Source: Hygrophila difformis
Lineage: Eukaryota; Streptophyta; Magnoliopsida; Lamiales; Acanthaceae
Direction: 5' to 3'
Length of the DNA stretch: 64,000 nucleotides
Assembly (NCBI GenBank): GCA_030278955.1
Contig: JAOANR010000011.1
Coordinates: 31,066,403 to 31,130,402, forward strand
In this document: in pieces, positions 46,206-56,699 of the stretch
Layout: each line of letters begins with the position of its first letter
Position numbering within the stretch: the first letter of the stretch is position 1
The notes under the pieces: generated by a model
The model's database searches: none
What the model saw: the letters and a program-made list of their open reading frames with translations, nothing else
What the model was told of the DNA's origin: nothing
Made by a program: the position numbers and the translations under genes

Positions 46206-47838
46206 CTAACCTAACCCGCCCGCGCGATGCGTCGGGCTTAGATTATAATAATAATAAGAAAAAGAAAAAGAAAAAGAAAAATTAATTGAAAAACTAATTT
46301 TATTTTGAATATTATAAATAGCATTTTAATATTATAAATACCATGAATATTTAAAAAAAATATATTATGAATCATTAGTTCGAGTCCAATAAATACCTCT
46401 TTAAATCCATTGTAATTATATGTGTAAAGATCTAAAGCTGCTCTATTAACCCTCACCCAACAATTTGCACCTGATTTAATTCGAACTACATTTTTTATGC
46501 TACTTTTTCACTGCAAGAAATTCTCATATCTCAAATAATAAGTTAATTGGAGGATTTCCCTGTCTCTAATGGAAGGACTTCTGGTATCAAGACAAAACAC
46601 TTGTGCATCTGGTATTTCATATGTTTAATGTTAACCGAAACTATAATTCTTGAGTAGCAACTTTGGGAATAATCAACATTGGAAAATACCTTCCAAACTA
46701 TGAGCTTAGGTTTAAGAATTATACAATGTAAGCTAAACAGCTTCAATAAGCATTCACCTAATTGAGTACAGCTGAATGGAAAATGTTGCCGCATTAACAC
46801 ATGTCATCAATCCATATAATAAATAATCCTATCATTCTAAGAAAATCAAGCATTAAGCAATATTCAATTAATGATATAAATAGAACCACCCAAACTCAAA
46901 TTCGAGTGAAGGAACAGATGATCTTATCTCATAAGAACAAAAACAATTAATCAAATCTTAAATAGAGTAGCAATTTATGAACAAAATTGATAACATTCCA
47001 AAATCATTTAAACATATCTTCAATAGATTAATTCAACAGTGTTAGCTCAAGCAATTTAATAGATTATAAAAATGATGAGGTTGTGTATAAAATAAGGTAT
47101 CAATTACAAATCACTAAAGTTGGAAATTTTTATATAAATCCAAAATACTAAATGCGGTTGATGAAGGATCAAATGATTAAATCACACATTTGCATAATAT
47201 TAGTTGGAATTCAAAATAAATAAATAAATAATTTGGCTCATTCCAAATAATTAAGAACCAAGTATTCCGCTTTTGTCACCCTCATTCTCAAGAAACTCAA
47301 TTGATCCTCACTCCCAATATATAAAATCAATTCATTGCAACCTCCCTTTTAAGTAAATAAAATGAATTTTCGGATCGTGGATAATATATGGCTTAAGGCC
47401 TAAAGTTTAATAGCCTCGAGTTTATTAAATGAAATCTATTTCAATGTAAATCGAAAATAGTAAATCATGTGAGTGAAGGAACACATAATCATATAGGAAG
47501 GAAAATATTTTTTTCTTTTAGTTTTTTTGCGATATGAGAAGGCTAGGAAATGGAAAAGGAAAAAATGAAAAGAAAATATCAGTTAGCACGTGGGAACCAC
47601 GTGCCAGTTCCCACGTGCCAGCTAAATCAACCGAAAGGAGGCTTAAACATGAATCCGGAGGGAAAGCCCAATATGTGTAGAACAATTCATCATTTGCCCC
47701 CATTTAGCCAGACAATCAGCAACAGAATGTTTGTCCCGTAAAATCTCAATTTGATAACAATGAAAATAATAAATTAAATCTCAATTAGAATAACAATTTA
47801 TGAATCAATTTGATAACACTCCAAAATCATAACATATA
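46206..47838. other. AT-rich DNA, no gene recognised
   Basis: Starts with a GC-rich imperfect stem (CCCGCCCGCGCGATGCGTCGGGC split over 46216-46240) that could be a Helitron 3' end in reverse, and GAAAAA repeats (46256-46280). The remainder is AT-rich without a supported ORF, RNA gene or repeat apart from the G-box cluster at 47587-47617. Confidence 0.45.
47587..47617. promoter_or_regulatory. Three CACGTG (G-box) motifs in 31 bp
   Basis: CACGTG at 47587-47592, 47598-47603 and 47612-47617, with flanks that form inverted copies of GGCACGTGG-like sequence. G-boxes bind plant bZIP and bHLH factors. No promoter or gene is evident next to them. Confidence 0.5.
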
Positions 47839-48100
47839 CTCCCTCCATCCCATGTAAGATGTCCGGTTTGACTTTTTGACACTGTTCATTGTCAACTTTG
47901 ACCCAGTATTATTATAAGTATATATTTGGAAAAAATAGCCGAGTTTGTTCTTCTTAGATTCGTCCACTCATATAGTTTTAGAATATTTTACATAATTTTT
48001 ACTTTTATATATTGTGAGATATTTTCGTCAAAAAAATTGCATTGGATTGTTTGCAGAAGTCAAACATGAGTACATGATATCTTAGTTGGGACAGATCGAG
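47839..48100. mobile_element. Stowaway-type MITE
   Basis: Starts CTCCCTCCATCCCATGTAAG, ends in the inverted ATCTTAGTTGGGACAGATCG plus AG, flanked by TA (47837-47838 and 48101-48102). 262 bp. Confidence 0.78.
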
Positions 48101-48603
48101 TATTTAATAAAAAAATTTTGAGGAAAAGGTCTGTTTCAATATATGACCGATGTTGTAGTACAGCATTACAATAAGGAACCACAACTCCATAAAATTAATG
48201 TCAATCAATTTAATATTTCATAAAAATAATGAGGTTGGGTATCAAATAAGGTATCATGCATCAATTTTGGGATTGTGATATATACGAAATTAATTACTTA
48301 ACAATTAATTATTGAATTAATTACCTAACAAAATTAGTGCCTAGTTAATATGAAAAATATTGACCCAAAATTAAAAAAATTGTGATATATCATGCATCAA
48401 GGGAAGAGAATCTCATGCCATTTTTTTTCCATTTATTCTCCATTTAAATTTAAATAAATAGATGAAAAATTATTCATTAATCTATCTGTACATACTTCTT
48501 ATCATTTTCTCTATCCATTCCAAAATAGGACTCTATCTTATTAGCAATTCTTACCTATATTTTCTTTCATTATATTTTTAAGAAAATTTTTGCCAGTATA
48601 AAA
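48101..48603. other. AT-rich DNA, nothing recognised
   Basis: No ORF, RNA or repeat that I can support. Confidence 0.5.
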
Positions 48604-48617
48604 ACAAAGAAGATTTG

Positions 48618-49119
48618 TTGCTCAGTGAGATCTCCTTTGTTCGTTCCTTAATCCTCTTTTTTCGATTACTTCTCTTCGCTTCCTTGCCTCCGACTCCTAC
48701 TAAACCTATTTATTGCCCTCTTGAATCGATGCACTGGATGTTGAGTGTATGCAGGGGAGATTTGTTCTTTTTGCAAGTATTTAGGTTTGTCTATCTGACT
48801 CACAAATCATATTGTGGCTGTTGTTATGGAAAAGATGCATTTAAAAGCTACTGATGAGGTTACAAGATCATGCTGAATATTGTCCTTCAAATCTTCAATC
48901 TTGGTGATGCTGCTGGACTAGATCTAGACGATTAATCTGACTAATGTTGGGTTGGATGGCTAGACGATTAAATTGATTCTAAAGTAGTCCTGTTTGCTGT
49001 TTTGTTGTTTAGATCTTGGTAGAGGCGAGTGCTTTGGTAGTGATGTTTTCTTTACCATATTGAGGATTATGTAAGAGCACCTTATGCAATCAAATAACTT
49101 TTACCTAAAAAAAAAAAAA
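48618..49119 (+). mobile_element. 5'-truncated LINE or retroposon tail with poly(A)
   Basis: 502 bp ending in 14 A, flanked by a 14-bp target duplication with one mismatch: ACAAAGAAGATTTG (48604-48617) and ACAAATAAGATTTG (49120-49133). The lengths fit L1-type target-primed insertion. No coding domain remains. Confidence 0.78.
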
Positions 49120-49133
49120 ACAAATAAGATTTG

Positions 49134-49595
49134 GTTTAAAAAAATATTACTTCAGTACTCTAATAATTTATCCCGTGAAAAATTAACTCCAATTTAAAAT
49201 GACTCACACATTTAATTAATACTGTTATTATAGTGAATGTATGATTACGATTTTAAATTAAGTTTTCCATATGAATATTTTAGGATAAATTAAATACATA
49301 TAAAAATATTATCACTAACTATATTTGATGTTTTTTTAATTACTATTTCTGCATAGTAATTTTATTGTACCTTATTTTTAGACAAAATTGAAAAAATGGA
49401 AGGAAGAAAGAAAGGAAGACTATAGAGAGTGAGAAAACATTTCCCACAAACCTATCATTGCCATGCATAGCATAATATTTAACTTCAACTGAAGAAAAGG
49501 AAATTCAATTCATTGCCAAGCATAGCCTAATGTAATGAAATTGTATGCAAATTTGGTTGAATCATGCCTGATTTATTGAAGGTGCATCTCTCAGG
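49134..49595. other. AT-rich DNA, nothing recognised
   Basis: No supported feature. Confidence 0.5.
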
Positions 49596-51840
49596 CCATA
49601 TACATGCAATTAAGTTACTATGCGGACGTTTTTTTGTCAGCATATGGGGACTTGTTCCAACATATTACATGCAGTGATAAGCGTGGCGGAGTAGTGGATT
49701 CCTTCCATTTAAATGCAATTAATATTAATGGGAGGTGGATCATTGATTACCCAAATTAGTGGGTGCAAGTTTAATGTGATTCCTAATTGCCTTTTCCAAA
49801 TGGTGAAAAATTGTATGTGTGATGTGGCGTTTGCAAAGCCGATACAACACAGGGCAAAACGACGGGATGGAGAGAACGGAGGTGATAGACCTCAACTCCT
49901 AGCCGGACGATTTAGGCGACGGCCTCGAGAGCTCAATAGCAAATGATGTCCCCATTCACGACTATGATGATAAAGAACATGGGGAAAGAATTTTAGCGGG
50001 CGGCGATGATTTTCTAGAAACATGGGACGATCCATTACAACAATTTTGTTATGAAGTAGGAGAAAATACTGACGGCGAAGAGGTGGGTATTGAATCGTGC
50101 AATTAAACCCTTCCAGGAAGTAATGGCGATAATGATGCAGTAGGCGACGCCGCAAGAAGCCGTGTAACACGATTGATAACAGGTACTCCTTGTATTTTTA
50201 CTAATCGAATGTATCCACCGTTCTAGATGAATATTTCTGGTCAACATTGATGTTTGAGTGTATACAATTGTAATGGTGAGTTTGAATATATAGTATGTTT
50301 TGTTGCTCATTGGAGAATGCTACAAATAACTTTATTGTGTGCTGTGAGCGATAATGTTTTGTTGGGTTCTTGAAATCCGATTTGAAAAACATGCTGAACC
50401 GTAGGCGTACAATAAACGTGAGAGAAGGTGAAAGCCATGCATTAGCAATATTTCAAGGATAAAGAGTGTGCGGATTGGAATTTCTACTATGGCATGTATA
50501 TTGATGACGACAGTGAAATTTGCAACATCTTCTGGTCTGGCTCAAGGATGAGGGACGATTACAAGAATTTTGGAGATGCAATCGCTATGGACACAACCTT
50601 CAACACAAACAAAAATGCACGACCCCTGGTATTGAATTGCTATTTAATTTATGATTCATCACAATTTGATTTTGTCGACTAGTTAAGGCTTACGTATTTA
50701 TCAAAGAATCTGAAATGTTCTCGGGATATGTATATATTATATTGCAAAAATATGCATTTGATATGTGTTTGTGAGGTGCATGATGACACTAACCGGTTAA
50801 ATATGCAGCGTTAATCGTAGGATTCAATGAACATAGACGATGTTGCGTGTTCGGTGCAGCACTTCTATTGTATGAAACACAAGGGAGCTTTGCATGGCTG
50901 CTAAATAAATTCCTCGAGTGCATGCACGATTAGTATTAAAAGAATGATAAGCAATCCCGTCGAATGCTTTTTGTTGGCTGCATGTATGATACATACATGC
51001 AATATAAATGCTAAACTTAATATAGCAGTATTACAACGACAAGCCTATAGCATTATGCAGGCATACCCATCACACATTCTGCCTAAGGAAATAGCATAGC
51101 TAGGTAAAGAAATTTGCAGGAGTAGACAAGATGAAAATCCTCCAGATCATCATGAGGTTCTATTTTTTTTTTCATAAGGAGCAATCCACAACATATACAT
51201 GTCATGCCTATATCACTTTAATGCAATTGTAAAAGCATTTCTACCTGGTTGAGCAGCACAACGACATCGCTGGTAATAAATTCAGTTTGTTACAAAATAA
51301 ATAAAGGCATATATCAAATAATTCTAAGTTTAGCAGCAACTATTGAGGAGCAAGAGAATAAGTGGCAATCATGCCCAGCACATATAAAAAAAAAATGTTC
51401 AATATTACAAAACACCACATCAAAAGCACAATTCAAAACAAATTCAATCAACCACCAATCATCTTGAAACCCTTACTGCCAAGCAGCAGAAGTCCTGGCA
51501 TTGGAAAACATGATTGTCCTCAAAACACTTAATATGTCTGAACAGTGGGGTGAAAGTGTTGTTTGCCTTTCAATGACACGATGCTATAAAAATATAAAAG
51601 AGATGATTAAAAAATAGTCCAGATGTGGTCCAATGGATAAGGACAGTATGAGACAAAAAAAAACCCCACACAATCTGCTAAAAAAATACAAAAATTCGGA
51701 CAATCTTGATAAATTCGGACAAAATAAATGGCCCAGCACACGTGTACCAAAAATATTCATTACATAAAATTTCCACCATTTCAGGATTCAGAATAACGTA
51801 AATAGCCATAATTTACCAAAAATTAATTCAAGTAAATAAG
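49596..51840 (+). mobile_element. FAR1/MULE-type relic, longer copy
   Basis: From CCATATACATGC at 49596 to about 51840 this segment is matched at both ends by the shorter segment 51951-52560. It contains the broken transposase-type gene 49867-50935. I found no terminal inverted repeats, so the true element borders are not defined. Confidence 0.55.
49867..50935 (+). pseudogene. FAR1-related MULE transposase fragment
   Basis: ATG at 49867 (MERTEVIDLNS, then TAG) is followed in parts by an acidic N-terminal region. The recognisable domain is WNFYYGMYIDDDSEICNIFW, DYKNFGDAIAMDTTFNTNK (50476-50632, including the first catalytic-type Asp) and, in another frame, AALIVGFNEHRRCCVFGAAL and ETQGSFAWLLNKFLECM (50805-50925). 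This order matches the MULE transposase domain of FAR1/FHY3-related proteins. The 170 bp between the two blocks starts GTATTG and ends ATGCAG, so it may be an intron, but joining it leaves the frame off by one. Several stops; the rest of the domain is missing. Clearly a pseudogene. Confidence 0.72.
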
Positions 51841-51950
51841 GTAAGGAATTAAATGTAATTTCCAACCATTAATAGGTTTTTACATTTACAGCATAACAAC
51901 TGCATATATATAACAGCTCCGCATATGCGGAGTCTGCATAGGAACCTAAT

Positions 51951-52560
51951 CCATATACATGCAATTAAGTTACTATGTGGACGTTTTTTTGTCAGCATAT
52001 GGGGACTTGTTCCAACATATTACATGCAGTGATACGCGTGGCGGAGTAGTGGATTCCTTCCATTTAAATGCAATTAATATTAATGGGAGGTGGATCATTG
52101 ATTACCCAAATTAGTGGGTGCAAGTTTAATGTGATTCCTAATTGCCTTTTCCAAATGGTGAAAAATTGTATGTGTGATGTGGCGTTTGCAAAGCCGATAC
52201 AACACAGGCAAAACGACGGGATGGAGAGAACGGAGGTGATAGACCTCAACTCCTAGCCGTACGATTTAGGCGACGGCCTCGAGAGCTCAATAGCAAATGA
52301 TGTCCCCATTCACGACTATGATGATAAAGAACATGAGGAAAGAATAAATGATGTCCAATGGATAAGGACAATATGAGACAAAAAAAAAACCCCACACAAT
52401 CTGCTAAAAAAAACAAAAATTCGGACAATCTTGATAAATTCGGACAAAATAAATGGCCCAGCACACGTGTACCAAAAATATTCATTACATAAAATTCCCA
52501 CCATTTCAGGATTCACAATAAGTGAATTTAATAATTTACCAACAATTAATTCAATTAATC
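51951..52560 (+). mobile_element. Internally deleted copy of the FAR1/MULE relic
   Basis: 51951-52344 repeats 49596-49988 and 52345-52520 repeats about 51635-51797, both nearly identical, with weaker matching to about 52560. The 1.65 kb between these blocks in the longer copy, including the transposase domain, is missing. ATG 52221 repeats that at 49867. Confidence 0.85.
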
Positions 52561-52828
52561 CTACAACCACACTATGATTTAATAATTCTTATGAACTGTT
52601 TTGACAATTTAATTGGTGCTCTGGATGTACGGAGAAAAGAGCAAGAAATATAGTAAATGAAATATAGTAATTCATGACACAAATATTGAGTTCATTAGTG
52701 GAAAATTCACAAAGGCAACTGCAACGAAGATAATAGCTTATAAGACATGCTGATCAATTTTTTGTGGTATTCCAACTTTAACTTCACCTCCAATGTGTAA
52801 AGTAGATTTGATTTACATTTAAGCATTA

Positions 52829-52831
<3 letters not shown>

Positions 52832-52861
<30 letters not shown>
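52832..52861. repeat. (AT)n microsatellite
   Basis: A run of alternating A and T of about 30 bp. Confidence 0.9.
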
Positions 52862-52864
<3 letters not shown>

Positions 52865-53037
52865 CTTAGATTATCAGATGTGGAAAACTTATCCTGTTAG
52901 TTCGAATATTATATTGAGTATATAACAACAATTAAAATAGAACAAACCAAAAGATAATTAATACAACAAAAATTCCGCATAAATTTCAATACTTGCTCAT
53001 ATGGTAAATGCAATACATTTTCTAAAAAGAAACTTAC

Positions 53038-53170
53038 ACTGATCTTTGAAAATAAAACCGATCATACTCTAGTTTGAGATTCTCTGGAGTCAAGTTACAG
53101 TCAAGCATAGTGAGTATATCCCTCATTGTCGTGAACCTATTGATATTAGTTACTTTCCCATAAACCAAAC
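53038..53170 (-). other. Possible orphan exon of a host gene
   Basis: On the minus strand GTCTTTCAG (acceptor, 53171-53179) is followed by 133 bp with an open frame (GLVYGKVTNINRFTTMRDIL...EYDRFYFQR) and then a GTAAGT donor (53032-53037). The peptide is not low complexity and resembles no retroelement domain I know. I do not recognise the protein. An LTR element starts at 53180, nine bases from the acceptor. It could be a captured fragment or chance. Confidence 0.35.
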
Positions 53171-53179
53171 CTGAAAGAC

Positions 53180-53856
53180 TGTTAACCCAATATTTTAGGC
53201 CCACTGAGTTTAACCCAATTCTTTTTCGAGAAGCCCAATCCAATTCAGAGGCCCATTAAGCTTAACCCAATCCATTTCCGAGAGGCCCAATCCAGTTCAG
53301 AGGCCCATTAAGCCCAATGAATTTTTTATCCGAGTAGACCGAGTGGTGAGAAGCCACCATCTAATTCACGACCTATCCGGATGATGGTAATAGTGAGAGG
53401 CAGCGCCATAAGCAGTGGAGAGTGAATCCTGGCAGCATTAAAGAGTTTGCAGGAAATCATGGCATTGAGAGTTGAGCAGCTGCAGCCTTGGAGAGGGTGT
53501 TGGAAGCAGGGGCGGTTACAAAATCAAAAGTGCGATCAAAGAGGGAGAAGATCCCGACATCAACGCCCATCATGAGGGGAGGAGAATCCGGGCTTTTAAG
53601 ACGCCTGGTGAAGCCATGTATCACCCCATCCCCTATAAAAGGTTGGAGGGGACATGGGAGCAGGACATCTACACTCACCCCAAGAGGATTTTTATATTTT
53701 TACTTCCCGCATTTGTCATTCCTGCAAGTTTATTTCTTGTTCTTCTTTTCTGCAAATTTATCATTACTTCACAGTTTTCATTTAAATTCTTGTAATTCCT
53801 TTGGTAATCCTTGTAATCCTCTTCAAACATTGTTCAATCAAAATTCTTGGTTAACA
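53180..53856 (+). repeat. 5' LTR of a Tat-like gypsy element
   Basis: Starts TGTTAACC and ends GGTTAACA, perfect complementary ends. TATAAAA at 53634-53640. 677 bp, directly followed by a PBS. The 3' LTR is not in the window; the interior is cut off by the Athila-like element. Confidence 0.8.
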
Positions 53857-53859
53857 AAT

Positions 53860-53877
53860 TGGCACGCCCAGTGGGAC
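53860..53877 (+). other. Primer binding site, Tat-like
   Basis: TGGCACGCCCAGTGGGAC, three bases after the LTR; same as 36561-36578. Confidence 0.8.
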
Positions 53878-53908
53878 ACGAGTGGAAACCATATCTGCTT
53901 AGGAGTGT

Positions 53909-55783
53909 ATGCTACTTAGATCTGGACGAGTAGTAAGGGACTTAACACAAAAATTTGAAGAAATGTCGCTGAATGAAGAAACTCCAGTAAGAACACCTGC
54001 TGAGAACACCGATAATGCGGTGACTACTTCTCAACCTTCACAAGGGATAATGCAAGTCCCAACCCTTTCGGATCAGATGCGGCTATCGATGACCGAATCG
54101 ATGGTCGAATGCATGCCTCTGCTTACAAGGCATCTTATGGACGTATTGCGGCCTGCTATGGCCGATCAGACTGACAAGATTTGTGGATCCCTACGCACTT
54201 CGCAAGAGGGCTCCACTTCAGCAAAAGGCACGCTGCCACCAAACATCCCAGGGCCGTATGGCGGCCTACAGAGAACTTGGGGGACAACATCTGGTCAGCC
54301 GCCACTTCCCGAGTTTGGAGGACTGGCGAGTTTGCCTTCATTCCCGTCTACTTTTGCTCTCACTCATGCGGCACCTAACATGCCGAATTTTTGTTATGCG
54401 GCGCCTCCCACGCCGATGTATACTTCATCTGGATACTTGGTGTCTAGCGCTGTACCAGTTCCTGGTGCATTTAGCATGGCATCACGCCAGGCAACAACAC
54501 AACCATATGGAGTGGCGGCTCCCATGCCATCAGCCGCCATCCCTATTGCTATGGGAGGACACTTGCCACAAGTGGCTACAGCACCACCAGCCGCCATACA
54601 TCATCATCAGGCCGCCAACAACCTACCGGCCGCCAACCCTCTTCTGGCCGCCAACCCTGTCCCGACCAACCCTATTCCGGCCGCCAACCCTGTCCCGGCC
54701 GCCATGGCTCATCAGGCCGCCAACCCTGTCCCGGCCGCCATGGCTCATCAGGCCGCCAACCCGCATCCGGCCGCCATGGCTCAAGCCGCCAACCTACATC
54801 CGGCCGCCATGGCTGCCCAGGCCACCAACCCTCTCCCGGCCGCCATGTATCCTCAAGCCGCCATGCCTCTTACACAGGCACCCGCGGTGTCACCCGAATT
54901 GTTAGCAGATATGATGCAACAACATTTCGGGATTCAATTAAGGCCGATGGAACGGCCCACGTACAGGAAGCCATACCCGGATTGGGTAGACACTATGCAG
55001 CCTTATCCTAGAGGCTTCAAAATGCCCGAGTTCACCATGTTCTCGGGAGACAACGGCAAATCTACAGTAGAACACGTGGGCAGGTTTACTGCTCAATGTG
55101 GGGAAGCTGCAGCCAATGATTGGCTGAAGTTAAGATTATTCAGTTCATCTTTGACTGGACCTGTATTTGCCTGGTTTGCATCCTTGCGGCAGAATTCAAT
55201 TCAAAATTGGGCCGATCTTGAGAGGGCATTTCACGACCGATTTTATACACCTCTGTCACAGGTTAGTCTTGCAGATCTCACTAATGCCAAACAATTTGCC
55301 GATGAGGCGGCAAGTTCTTTTATTAATAGATTGCAGCGCCTAAAAGGCCAATGTACTATAGCAATACCTGATAAAGAGATAGCCAATATAGTCGTGGCTA
55401 ACATGTTACCGAGATTAAAAGAACATTTAATTGTGCAAGATGCAACTGACCTCGCCCAGCTGGCCGAGAGAGCGGCCCGCGTGGAAAAATTCCTGGGAGA
55501 GCTGGAAGAGAGGCGTCCTACGCGGCGAGTCCACTTCAAGGATGTGAGACTCAGTGATGAGGAGGACGATGCTGTGGAGGTGGCTGTTGCAGAACTAGTG
55601 CACACAGACAAACCACATACATGTGCGGCTCTCAAGCCACCAAAACAAAGAGAGGCTAAGTATAAGCCTGAAGAAGACCTCTTTGACATGGGCAAGGCGG
55701 ATCAAGTATTCGATGCCCTACTTAAAGATGGTGTGATCAAGTTGCCTGAAGGGCAAAAATTACCGGCGGCCGAGAAAATTTGA
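53909..55783 (+). CDS. Gag of the Tat-like element (intact)
   Basis: 624 codons. ATG at 53909 (MLLRSGRVVRDL) is about 30 bp after the PBS; a second Met (MSLNEETP, 53963) matches the start at 36610 and may be the real one. Residues about 230-310 are 12-residue repeats of AANPVPAAMAHQ type. The Retrotrans_gag-like domain covers about residues 370-520 (FKMPEFTMFSGDNGKSTVEH, FAWFASLRQNSIQNW, FHDRFYTPLSQVS, ARVEKFLGELEERRP). Gag would form the particle around the RNA. There is no zinc knuckle. It ends with TGA and the next part (from 55834) is read separately. Confidence 0.85.
   Translation: MLLRSGRVVRDLTQKFEEMSLNEETPVRTPAENTDNAVTTSQPSQGIMQVPTLSDQMRLSMTESMVECMPLLTRHLMDVLRPAMADQTDKICGSLRTSQEGSTSAKGTLPPNIPGPYGGLQRTWGTTSGQPPLPEFGGLASLPSFPSTFALTHAAPNMPNFCYAAPPTPMYTSSGYLVSSAVPVPGAFSMASRQATTQPYGVAAPMPSAAIPIAMGGHLPQVATAPPAAIHHHQAANNLPAANPLLAANPVPTNPIPAANPVPAAMAHQAANPVPAAMAHQAANPHPAAMAQAANLHPAAMAAQATNPLPAAMYPQAAMPLTQAPAVSPELLADMMQQHFGIQLRPMERPTYRKPYPDWVDTMQPYPRGFKMPEFTMFSGDNGKSTVEHVGRFTAQCGEAAANDWLKLRLFSSSLTGPVFAWFASLRQNSIQNWADLERAFHDRFYTPLSQVSLADLTNAKQFADEAASSFINRLQRLKGQCTIAIPDKEIANIVVANMLPRLKEHLIVQDATDLAQLAERAARVEKFLGELEERRPTRRVHFKDVRLSDEEDDAVEVAVAELVHTDKPHTCAALKPPKQREAKYKPEEDLFDMGKADQVFDALLKDGVIKLPEGQKLPAAEKI
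54607..54860 (+). repeat. In-frame repeats in the Tat-like gag
   Basis: Variants of a 36-bp unit (GCCGCCAACCC...GGCCGCCATGGC...), encoding Ala-Ala-Asn-Pro and Pro-Ala-Ala-Met blocks. Confidence 0.8.
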
Positions 55784-55833
55784 GGCCGAGCATTTTGTAA
55801 GTGGCATAACTCATTTACTCACAGCATTACTAA

Positions 55834-56690
55834 ATGCAGGAGTTTAAAACTGCCATACAGAACAAAATAAAAGAGGGTCGTTTGAAAATTGCAGGTATGA
55901 AAGTGGATTTAGATCCATTCCCTCAGCTTCCCATTGGTGCTTCTGGACTCATCCCAAATCCAGAAGATGGCGGCTCCAGCAGCCGGACTGATAGAGGAAA
56001 GGAACACAGTGAAATTGATGAAGAGGATGTAGACTTGCTATCCGACGAGTCCGATCATGAAAAAGAAAAGAGTTGTATAAAAAACAACCAAGATTTAAAA
56101 ACATGTCGAATGAGGACTTCAAAAAAGTCCTGGAAGCAGAGGAGCGAGAACACCAGAAGAAGCAAAAACCTCCTTTGAGGGTTGAGATCCCTAAGCATGC
56201 AGTGGAGATCCATGAAAATGGGAGACACCAACCTATTACCCGTGATTATAGGCATGGTGTACGGGTGGTTCCAACCTTGATGAGGCGACCAGAACATCCA
56301 GTTGAGACTGAAAGGTGGATGAAGAATAGGGCCCAGAACAAAGGTGCTCAAAAGGAGCCGCCACCCATGACTATGAGTCAGTTTAGGTGGGCTTAGAGAC
56401 GATATGCCGAGGAGATGCGGCAATGGGAAGCTGAGATTCATAAGTTAAAATCTGCCAGGCCTCGGAAGCCAATACATCCGACTTACTTCAGAGGAGAAAC
56501 CTTCGAACAACGAAGACCCCTTCACCAGAAGGTACGTGATACGGGGGCAAGGTTGCCGGCTAGGGAACCTAACTCGCCTATAGCACCCCATTGAGGAAAG
56601 GTGCATGAGGCCGCTAGGAGACAACACCTGCCGCCATCACCCTCCACTAGGAGGCCGGCAAAAGAGAGGTTGCAGCCGCCACTGCTAGCT
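55834..56690 (+). pseudogene. Downstream gag/linker region of the Tat-like element (broken)
   Basis: ATG 55834 (MQEFKTAIQNKIKEGRLKI) runs to an acidic stretch, then a frameshift near 56060. The other frame (MSNEDFKKVLEAEEREHQKK, RVVPTLMRRPEHPVETERWM) continues to TAG at 56395 and, beyond it, to at least 56596. Rich in Lys/Arg/Glu, with no protease, RT or integrase motif. It breaks off near 56690, where the Athila-like LTR probably begins. Confidence 0.6.
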
Positions 56691-56699
56691 CCCAATGGG

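Noticed and set aside
46206..46240. Possible Helitron 3' end on the minus strand
   Set aside because: The GC-rich stem is imperfect, the terminal bases do not read CTAG/CTRR clearly, and no 5' end was found.
50636..50810. Intron in the FAR1/MULE fragment
   Set aside because: GT and AG are in place, but splicing there leaves the downstream frame off by one; in a pseudogene this cannot be decided.
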